A stretch of DNA of 64,000 bases from Acanthochromis polyacanthus. Lineage: Eukaryota; Chordata; Actinopteri; Pomacentridae. Below the pieces are notes generated by a model. That model did not search any database. It saw only the letters and a program-made list of their open reading frames with translations, and was not told the origin of the DNA. The stretch is from assembly GCF_021347895.1 (NCBI RefSeq), contig NC_067113.1:38851474-38915473 (forward strand), given 5' to 3'. This document shows positions 42,691 to 64,000 of this stretch, in pieces. A program made the translations under genes and the position numbers. Each line of letters begins with the position of its first letter. The first letter of the stretch is position 1.

Positions 42691-44790
42691 CATGAATGAA
42701 ACTGAGCTGACGGCTTTGTAAAAAGGGGAGATTTGTGCTGAGAGTTTAGATCATTTTAAAAACATGATTTAGTGTCAGAGGCAGAGCCAGCAGTGATGAG
42801 AGGATTACTGCTGTCAGTAAAGGAACAGGTGAACTGTTGGAACAGAGTGAACAAGCAAGCATTAGTTCCAGTACTTTCTATGTCCAAACCATAGCAGTGA
42901 CCCATTTTATTTTTATCATTAACAGACCGTAAATACACAAAGACCACAATTGAAAGGGAACAGGATGAGATAAAAACATTTACCTTCATTACTGGTGTTG
43001 TCCAGTTTTAATAAAGTTCATGCTACTTTTATAAAATGATGAAAGTGAATAAATTGTATTTCTGTGATCTGTGTTTGATTTCTGTCTTTTCTCCTGTCAT
43101 CCAGATGTTCAGAGGGAGCTGATGCCACATCTGGTCCAGCCGATGGAAGGTCTTGAAGTTCTCTGACTGAAGATGGTCCTCTGATGGATTTAAGGTTCAG
43201 ATGCTCAGGAACAAACTCCACCAATGAGCCAACAGGGAAGCTTTAGCTTTATTAAATGTTGCTATGAAGCAGGAAGACTAAACTCTCCACAAGGATCCAA
43301 AAGAAGTTGGACTTCTACATGAGAGCTTTAATTATTCTTCATCTACTTCCTGAAAAGTTTGGTCAATGAAAAAGACAAAAACTCATATTTTCAGCTGAAC
43401 TAAAGACAGACTTTGTGATTTTTCGGCTCACATGTTGTGTTGTTGTAAATTTACTCTTTTATCCCCCTGGAAACCAGTGTTTGTCCTGTTTTTACTCCTC
43501 TGTGACCCCAGACAGCCGGTTGTAATGTTTTTTGATCAACACACCATACTATGACGTTTTTACAGTGAAGGTTCTACTATGGAACCAGTTTGACATGTTC
43601 AGGTGTTCTTTGTGTGAAAACTCAGAGATTTCAGGGATCAGAAGGTGGTTTTCAACTTTCTTTGTTAACTTTCTGCTTCAACTTTAAACTAAATTTCCTT
43701 CACTAAGCCAGCCCTCTGGACTTCCAGTAAGCTGTGTTCCTATTGGCTGTCCAGGTGGCTGCTTGGTGTCATCAGGAACACCTGAGCAGCTCAGTGTCTT
43801 CCTGCTTTATGTCTGCAGTCAAACATTTCCTCTCCTTCTCTTCACTGAACCGGGTTTGGCTCTGTTGCTTTAGTTTGTTCTTTAGGCGTTGGCTTGCAGC
43901 TTCCAGCAGTAAAATCCTCTTTAATGTGTTTCTTGGTGTGTTTTAGGGCTTTGTACTGGATAGTTGTTTTGGTAAATTTGGTTCTTTAGCCACAGTTAGC
44001 ACATGGTGCTAATGTGTGCAGTGATTAGTGGGTTTGGTGCAGCTGAGTTGTGTCTTTATCTTGGCTGTAGTGAGTCTTTAGAGGTTTTTGGTTGTTTGTG
44101 AACCAACGTTGGTTGTCCAGAAGGTAAGAGTTCCTGTCCTGATTCTCTGTTTAAAGAGCTTCTCTGGTAGGCTGCAGGAGACTTTAGCGTTTGGGTTGTG
44201 CTAGTTTGGTTTTTGTACGCTTTCATTTGGACGACTATCTTGAGGCCCCTCCATGTGGTTTAGTGAGGTTTTCTGGAACAGTTCTACAAAGCAACCTGCA
44301 GCAGAAGAGACTTTGAGAATTTTTAGGAAGTTCTGGAGAGCAGACTTTAGAGCAGCACAAACATTTGTCAGCAGTTTGAGCAGGAGAAGGTGAGCTTCAG
44401 AGTAGAAATGAGAAGGAAACCTTGTTGACCCGTGTGGTGAGGTCCTGTACCAAGAGTTTGAGCAGGTTGTGAAGAGTCTGTAGTTCTTTGGTCTGAAAGC
44501 ACCAGAAGAGTCGACTCATTAAAGGAGAAAACAGGAGATATTGTTGGTTCTTCTGTTGCTCTGCAGTTTCCTTAGACTGAATATCAAGTTTCTATTTTAA
44601 TGATTTACTGTGTGAGCCCAAGAAGACTTCAATAAACTCCCTCCATCCCCTGAACACATTTTATTACCATGTTAAATCTGTTTTTAAAATGTTTTTGAGT
44701 TTTAATCATAGTTTTTTCTCTTTCCTTGTGTAGTTTTGTCATCTGTGTGAAAGGTTCTAAACAAATAAAGTTGAATTGATAAACTGAATA
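42691..44790 (+). other. Unassigned stretch with a transcript-like 3' end
   Basis: No protein frame is recognised. The stretch 43700-44780 is less AT-rich, and it ends with a GTGAAAGGTTCTAAACAAAT segment followed by AAAGTTGAATTG. This resembles a polyadenylation signal (AATAAA within 44760-44770) and cleavage region. It may be the 3' end of a non-coding transcript or a retroposed 3' UTR. Confidence 0.35.
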
Positions 44791-44884
44791 AGTGACTAAC
44801 TCATGATTGTGACAACAGAAGTATTTTTATTGTGATTTAAGGGTTTGTTTCAGTTTTAAGGTTGGGGTTAAAATCTGGACAGAA

Positions 44885-45600
44885 AAAAATAAATAAATTA
44901 CATAAAAAAAGCAATTAAATTAAAGGAAAAAAACATTTAATACAATAAAACTTTTAAAAAGAAAATTAAACATTAAATACTACAAAATTATATCAAACAG
45001 ACAATATTTAACTAGATAATTCAACAGAAGACAAAACATGTAATCATGAAATTTGACATTGTTTTAGATAAAAATATTAAACATTAAAGATGAAATAATT
45101 TAGATAATTAACCATTTAAAATACAATTAAACAAGAAGAATATTCAACATTTGAAAAATACAAAACATTTAATTAAAAAATTAAATGTTTAATTAGAAAA
45201 TTAAATTTTAAAGACAATAAAACTTTAAATTGGAATTAAACAGAAAATACAATGAAGCATTTAAAAATAAAATTAAACATTAAAAGATGGTAAACCTTTT
45301 AAAAAGAAAAACCTTAAAGATTTAATGTAAAAATTAAACATTGGGAAAGAAAAGGAAATTTTTCAAACAAACCGATAAAACATTTGAAAAAACAACAATT
45401 AAACATTAAAAAGACAAAACATTTGAAAATCAAATCAGACATTAGAAAAGAATAAAATGTGAGAAAAGAGCAAAACTAAAGATTTAAGAAGAATCAAACT
45501 AAAGACAAAACATTGTAAAAGACACCAGTTAGACTTTAGAAGATCAAATTAAACAGAAGAGACGATAAAACGATGAAAAAGAGCAAAAACAGAGAAAGGT
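44885..45600. repeat. A-rich AATTAAACATTAAA degenerate array
   Basis: About 700 bp of variants of AAAATTAAACATT and ACAATAAAACATTTAAAAA with irregular spacing of roughly 25-40 bp. Confidence 0.65.
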
Positions 45601-46236
45601 CTTAAAGCGTTTTCTAGTCTGAAAGTTGTTTCTTCAAACATTTCCTCTTTCTGTGTTCTTGGTTTGACTGTGGACAGATTTACTAAGAGCTCATTTCAGA
45701 AAACTGCTTTCCAGATAAAGTCTACTAGTAGTTGAAGGCATCGATCAAACTAATGTTACCTTCTGATCTCCACAAACTTTACTGTTCAGTGAAGAGAATC
45801 AAAGTTTGTTCAGGATTTCTAAAGAATCCACAGGTGAAGGTCTGAGAAGAACTCAGATGGATGGTCTAAATGTGAAGTCAAGACTCATGGTCACAAGTTT
45901 TAAGGCTTCTGTTAAACAGAAAGTTCAAACTAACAGAGAACTGCTCAAGAACTTAGAAGATTTCAGTCCTTGGACTGTCTGAAAGTTAAATCTAACAGAG
46001 ATCTACTGTGGGACTTAGAAAATTTCAGCCCTCAGACTGAAAGCTCAGGTCCTGAGGACTTGGGAGGTGTGGAGGCTTTGGAAAGTCTTGGAACTGAGGG
46101 TTCAACCCTCCAGCACAAAGGCTGAAGTCCAACCTCCTGAGAAAAATGGTCGAGTTAAGAGTCGAGTTTAAAAAAAAAACTCGAAAATGACAAAAAATTG
46201 ATGATAAATACACACAAAAAAAGAAGAATTGGTATC
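45601..46236. other. Flank of the tRNA-like block, no gene
   Basis: The word TTTCAG(T/C)CCTNGGACT recurs near 45962 and 46022. A 7-bp-arm hairpin CGAGTTT/AAACTCG lies at 46163-46183. No coding frame is supported. Confidence 0.45.
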
Positions 46237-46316
46237 TGAGTGAGTAGCTCAGGGGGTAAGAAGAGAGACTACCAAGTGGAAGGTAGCAGGATCAAGACCC
46301 ACCACTGGCAGTTTTC
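46237..46316 (+). mobile_element. tRNA-like SINE head (plus orientation)
   Basis: Contains an A-box-like TAGCTCAGGGGGTAAGA and a B-box-like AGGATCAAGACCC at tRNA-like spacing, as in RNA polymerase III-transcribed SINEs. The acceptor stem does not close well and there is no proper anticodon arm, so it is not a functional tRNA gene. Confidence 0.6.
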
Positions 46317-46355
46317 TTTCTGTGTCTTTGTCGAAGTTTTTCAAAAAAATTAAAA

Positions 46356-46426
46356 AGGGTCTGGTCTTGAACCAGCAACCTGCAGCTCCATAGGTAAACC
46401 CTTAACTCAGTGAGCTACAGATCAGA
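46356..46426 (-). mobile_element. tRNA-like SINE head (minus orientation)
   Basis: On the minus strand, TGTAGCTCACTGAGTTAAG (A-box-like) and TGGTTCAAGACCAGACC (B-box-like) are spaced as in a tRNA. It faces the plus-strand head at 46237-46316 with only about 40 bp between them. Confidence 0.6.
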
Positions 46427-46469
46427 TAAACAGAAATATACTCGTCGTCCCTTTGACATGGTAGTTTCC

Positions 46470-46690
46470 AAGTGACTACATGGGTGGAGCCAAGGCAGAG
46501 TCTGGGTGGAGTCAGGGTGGAGAGTAGGCTGGGAGGTGGGTGGCGGCCTCCCCCACTCTACTCCCCCACCGCCCACCACACCTTCCCCCACCCAACGAGT
46601 TTTTCGAAAATCCGAGTCTTGACAGGTTTTCCAGAGTTTCTGGAGTTTCCACCAGGTCGGTGGCAGAAGTTGTCATGAAGAGGTGTTGAA
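46470..46690 (+). repeat. G-rich then C-rich segment, probable element body
   Basis: GGGTGGAG-type repeats (46482-46543) are followed by CCCCCAC-type repeats (46551-46595), so the two halves can pair. Downstream, CCAGAGTTTCTGGAGTTTCC continues without a frame. It is probably part of the same composite element as the adjacent tRNA-like heads. Confidence 0.45.
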
Positions 46691-47073
46691 GTCGGCGAGG
46701 ATGGAGTGACTTTTTACAACGACTAGAAGAAAGACGACTAGAAGAGCAGGTCTTTAACCAGCATCCCTAAAATCCATGGAGTCGCTCCAGAGAAATGAAG
46801 GGAGGTCAACTTTTATCAGCCTCCATCCAGATGTTCAACTTGATATCTTTACTTTGAGATTTTTAGCACCACAAACCTTTAGTATCACACTTTATGATCA
46901 TTTATCAGGACTTTAATGGAATCCAGCAGCAGATTTAGCTTTTGTTCACAAACTTTATTCTTGTTGTTGTGGGACTGCAGGACAGAAAGTTATTTTAAGT
47001 TATTTGGTCTCTTAAAAACCAAATAATAAACTGGGTAACTGCACTTTAATCTGGATGGATGACACTGAATTAA

Positions 47074-48854
47074 ACGTTTTTTTGTCCATTTTTGGACGAC
47101 ATACTAAACTATGATGTTTTTTGTCCATTTTCGGACGAAATACTAAAGTATGACGTTTTTTGTCGATATTCGGACGACATACTAAACTATGACGTTTTTT
47201 GTCCATTTTCGGACGACATACTAAACTATGACATTTTTTGTCTATTTTCGGACGACATACTAAACTATGACGTTTTTTGTCCATTTTCGGACAACATACT
47301 AAACTATGACTTTTTTTTGTCTATTTTCGGACGACATACTAAACTATGACATTTTTGGTCCATTTTCGGACGACATACTAAACTATGACTTTTTTTGTCT
47401 ATTTTCGGACGAAATACTAAAGTATGACGTTTTTTGTCGATATTCGGACGACATACTAAACTATGACGTTTTTTGTCCATTTTCGGACGACATACTAAAC
47501 TATGACTTTTTTGTCTATTTTCGGACGACATACTAAACTATGACATTTTTTGTCTATTTTCGGACGACATACTAAACTATGACGTTTTTTGTCCATTTTC
47601 GGACGACATACTAAACTATGACGTTTTTTTGTCTATTTTCGGACGACATACTAAACTATGACATTTTTTGTCCATTTTCGGACGACATACTAAACTATGA
47701 CTTTTTTGTCTATTTTCGGACGACATACTAAACTATGACGTTTTTTTGTCTATTTTCAGACGACATACTAAACTATGACTTTTTTTGTCTATTTTCGGAC
47801 GACATACTAAACTATGACATTTTTTGTCCATTTTCGGACGACATACTAAACTATGACGTTTTTTGTCCATTTTCGGACGACATACTAAACTATGACGTTT
47901 TTTTGTCTATTGTCGGACGACATACTAAATTATGACTTTTTTTGTCTATTTTCGGACGACATACTAAACTATGACGTTTTTTCGTCCATTTTCGGATGAT
48001 ATACTAAACTATGACGTTTTTTTGTCGATATTCGGACGACATACTAAACTATGACGTTTTTTGTCGATATTCGGACGACATACTAAACTATTACGTTTTT
48101 TCGTCCATTTTCGGACGACATACTAAACTATGACTTTTTTTGTCTATTTTCGGACGACATACTAAACTATGACATTTTTTGTCTATTTTCGGACGACATA
48201 CTAAACTATGACGTTTTTTGTCCATTTTCGGACGACATACTAAACTATGACATTTTTGGTCCATTTTCGGACGACATACTAAACTATGACTTTTTTTGTC
48301 CATTTTCGGACGACATACTAAACTATGACGTTTTTTGTCCATTTTCAGACGACATACTAAACTATGACATTTTTTGTCTATTTTCGGACGACATACTAAA
48401 CTATGACTTTTTTGTCTATTTTCGGACGACATACTAAACTATGACGTTTTTTTGTCTATTTTCGGACGACATACTAAACTATGACATTTTTTGTCCATTT
48501 TCGGACGACATACTAAACTATGACTTTTTTGTCTATTTTCGGACGACATACTAAACTATGACGTTTTTTTGTCTATTTTCGGACGACATACTAAACTATG
48601 ACTTTTTTTGTCTATTTTCGGACGACATACTAAACTATGACATTTTTTGTCCATTTTCGGACGACATACTAAACTATGACTTTTTTTGTCTATTTTCGGA
48701 CGACATACTAAACTATGACGTTTTTTGTCGATATTCGGACGACATACTAAACTATGACGTTTTTTGTCGATATTCGGACGACATACTAAACTATTACGTT
48801 TTTTCGTCCATTTTTGGACGACATACTAAACTATGACATTTTTTGTCCATTTTC
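47074..48854 (+). repeat. 39-bp satellite, main array (about 45 copies)
   Basis: Consensus unit: TTTTTTGTCCATTTTCGG followed by ACGACATACTAAACTATGACG. Variants differ at defined spots: GTCCATTTTC, GTCTATTTTC or GTCGATATTC in the first half, and GACG, GACA or GACT at the end. As 39 bp is 13 codons, long frames without stops run on both strands. These are shadows. The copies are very similar to each other, implying recent expansion or conversion. Confidence 0.97.
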
Positions 48855-50928
48855 ATATGGCTTTACTAATCTAAATCTTGTATATCTTTATATACAGTCT
48901 ATGTCTCCTCCATAGGACCTGTCAGTTTTTCCAGACCAGACTGTCAATCAAGTAGCCCCGCCGCCTGGCTTTGCAAAACTTTATCGCTCTATAAAAATTC
49001 AATATTGATTTATTTTAAGATCGGCCACCTGATTTCTCATTTTGACCATGAAAACTAACAACCTAATTATATAAAGTCTATACACCGTACTCTGTTTGGC
49101 TCCACACTTGATGATGACCACTTCCGGGCTCAGAAAATGAAAATACGGACCTTTTATCGTTTCTGTCTCTGATTTTATTTTCTTGTTGTTGTAAATATAA
49201 AATGAAAATCAAAGCATTTTTAAAAAAATTTCATAAGCCAGTTATGTTATACTGTGAATAACAAACTTGCAGACAACAGTCCAATAATTATTCTTTATTC
49301 ATGAGGATTAGATATCTGTGAACACTAATTTGCTTGATATTTGATATTGCAAAAAAGGACATTGTGATGTTGTAAAGAACAGTGTTGGAGATCAGCCCTT
49401 TAACTGAAGTTCTCATATTTGTGAAATTTAAGTTGTGATGGAACTGTTTCCTTGCAGAGGAAAAACAGATGATACTGCTATTAGAAAGTGCAACACCTTT
49501 TATTTGATTTTTTTAAATTTAATATGTTTATTTCTTTGTTTACTTCATTTTTAAGGTTTGGATATCAATGAACACTTATTTGAACAGAATATAGATTCTG
49601 ATATTGTAAAGAATAATGTTGGAGATGTGCACTCATGTTGGAATAAATCAATATATTTAGAAAAACACAGAATTACAAGACAAGGTTAGAATTACATGAT
49701 TTTAATAGTAATAGGTCGTGATCTAAAGTGGGCCAGTCTGAGGCATGAAAGTCCAGTGCTGAAAATGAGTCCCGCTCCGGCCCTGGCGACAACGTCATAG
49801 TTTAGGATGTCATCCGAAACATCACATGACATATTTCTAATATGACATGTTACAGTATGTCATGCTATATAATATGACATTTTGTTCCACTCAACAAAAA
49901 CTCAAACACAACCACAGTTTGTCAGATATTTTTAATGTGAACGTCATCATCCAGTTTACAGTGACGTCACAGCAAATTATAAAAACAGATTCCAACATGG
50001 TGTCATGGCTGAAGGATGAGACGGAAAATCAGCAAACACATCCAGAATACGTCACAATGTATGCAAATTATACAGAATATCATCAGGTCTGATGTATTAG
50101 GGGCAATATGTGCAGTCGCAACTCTTAACAGATTTATTCTTTTATAATAAGTAATAATAAGACTGAGCTTTTTATCGTTATTCCATTACAAATATAAAAA
50201 GAAAATGCATCCTATATGAGCAGAAGTCATTTTGAACAACTCACAACGTCCAGGACACAACTCAAACAGAAAAAGGGTTTACAGAGCATTCAACCAATTA
50301 GTATTTTGTAGATTGTAAATTTTAAAAATCAATGGCCCAAAATCAGATAATGTTACTTTAGACTTTTGTAAAATCACGAAAATGTCAAATATTTTTGGGT
50401 TAACTCCAATTCGTGATGGATCGTTAGAAAACAGGGAAAGCATTGTTCCTGTGTTGTTTTCAGACTTCTTCAGATGTTAAAAGCTTTGAAATGCTCTTAA
50501 AAACTGAATGTAATACTGACTATAGCATGTTTATTTTCATGTTTTAGTCTGAATACAGTAGGTTCGATCTGCTACACGTTCCTAAATGCGGAATATTACA
50601 CAGCATGAAACCCGACATACATACATATTCATTATAATATTTCTTCAAAAAAAGAGTATTACATCAATATTTACATACAGCAATATGTGTAGGTTTGTTT
50701 TAAATAAAGAGCTTATGTGGGGCAGTGAGTGAGAACAGACAGTAATAATAGAAGGTAGAAAAATAGATCTCCTCCCTTTTGGATCGAAAGCTAAAATCAC
50801 ACCTGAGATCAACCCGAGTTTCCCTTCTCCAGAAATAATACCAACTTTAATCATTCATACTTTCAAATTTGACCAAATATTAAGAAACACGAAGGTTAAA
50901 ATAAACAAGGACTCTACTTGAATGATAA
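48855..50928. other. Intergenic DNA between satellite and ptpro
   Basis: A lone degraded satellite unit lies near 49790-49825 (CGTCATAGTTTAGGATGTCA). The rest is AT-rich with no supported gene. Confidence 0.5.
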
Positions 50929-50934
50929 TTTATT
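50929..50934 (-). terminator. ptpro: Candidate ptpro polyadenylation signal
   Basis: TTTATT on plus is AATAAA on minus. It is the first such hexamer downstream of the ptpro stop codon and would give a 3' UTR of about 400 bases. Not confirmed by any transcript. Confidence 0.4.
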
Positions 50935-51317
50935 TGCGTTTCTGGTGTTAAAATTGGTGTGAACTTTGGGAATTTTCACACCTTTCTCTGTTTGGCCTTG
51001 ACCTCTGACTGAATAAACTATGAAAACTGTTTCTGTCACGTATTTTCAGCCACATTTTGGAGATTTTCATTTGAAATAAGTGTTAAAAACAGCAATATTT
51101 TTAAAAAATATTTCCGTAATTTCACAAGTTTGAAGTGGATTTGACTTTGTCTACAAAGAGTTACAGTTTTTTAAACACCTTTTAAAAACTCACTTGACTG
51201 CTGTGTTGGTGAGATTTGAGAACAGAAGTGTTTTAAAACTGTGATCCCCGTGAAGTTTTATCTACTTGTGAGTTTTTCCCTGTTCTGTCTGAAGCTCTCG
51301 ACTGGTTAGTGAAGTCT

Positions 51318-64000
<12,683 letters not shown>

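Noticed and set aside
46237..46426. Functional tRNA genes
   Set aside because: Only A- and B-box-like motifs are present. Acceptor and anticodon stems do not form properly, so these are SINE heads.
47092..48836. Several 70-113-residue frames with repeated DDILNYDVFCPFS (plus) or KMDKKRHSLVCRP (minus)
   Set aside because: The satellite unit is 39 bp, i.e. 13 codons, so any frame without a stop in one unit stays open. The same holds for the array at 53325-54395. No start, splice or family support.
47074..48854. CRISPR-like look of regularly spaced repeats
   Set aside because: The units are directly adjacent with no unique spacers, and the genome is vertebrate.

Overview
This window is vertebrate nuclear DNA, almost certainly from a teleost fish. 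Two split genes have GT/AG introns and closely match vertebrate proteins. About 95% of the rest is AT-rich, repeat-laden non-coding DNA with typical fish mobile elements: Tc1/mariner, piggyBac-like TTAA elements, L2-type LINEs, a solo LTR and tRNA-derived SINE heads. There are no operons, CRISPR arrays or prokaryotic genes. The exact species cannot be read from the sequence.

Layout. 1-4457: upstream DNA with degenerate minisatellites and the kcnmb4 promoter/5' leader. 4458-30676 (+): kcnmb4, the beta-4 accessory subunit of the BK calcium-activated potassium channel, complete in four coding exons separated by introns of 5.6, 16.4 and 3.4 kb. 30677-51317: a gene-poor, repeat-rich 20 kb stretch. 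It holds C/A-rich minisatellites, a nearly intact Tc1-like transposon (35184-36789), rearranged LINE fragments (37550-39480), paired inverted tRNA-like heads (46237-46426) and a large 39-bp satellite (47074-48854). 51318-64000 (-): the 3' part of ptpro, a receptor-type protein tyrosine phosphatase of the R3 group (GLEPP1-like). It is resolved here into 14 coding exons, counting one cut by the window edge. They encode the last extracellular segment, the transmembrane helix, the juxtamembrane region and one complete catalytic domain, down to the stop codon. The 5' exons lie beyond position 64000.

The two genes point at each other (tail to tail). Nothing in the sequence suggests that they work together. 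Kcnmb4 tunes BK channel gating and toxin sensitivity in neurons. Ptpro dephosphorylates tyrosines at the membrane of podocytes, neurons and other cells. All exon junctions were placed by hand from conserved protein sequence, splice consensus and phase continuity, and every junction keeps the reading frame.

Hunt. I found no convincing new gene system. The best leads are: a 39-bp satellite shared by three arrays in both orientations, one of them inside a catalytic-domain intron of ptpro; a 54-residue C-terminal extension of kcnmb4; an 18-nt microexon next to an 80-nt intron in ptpro; a young Tc1 element with one suspicious substitution; nested TTAA elements; a piggyBac-like element with a 28-bp perfect subterminal palindrome; a minisatellite that looks amplified from a Tc1 transposase motif; and paired X-box (RFX-type) motifs in a GC-rich island of kcnmb4 intron 2.
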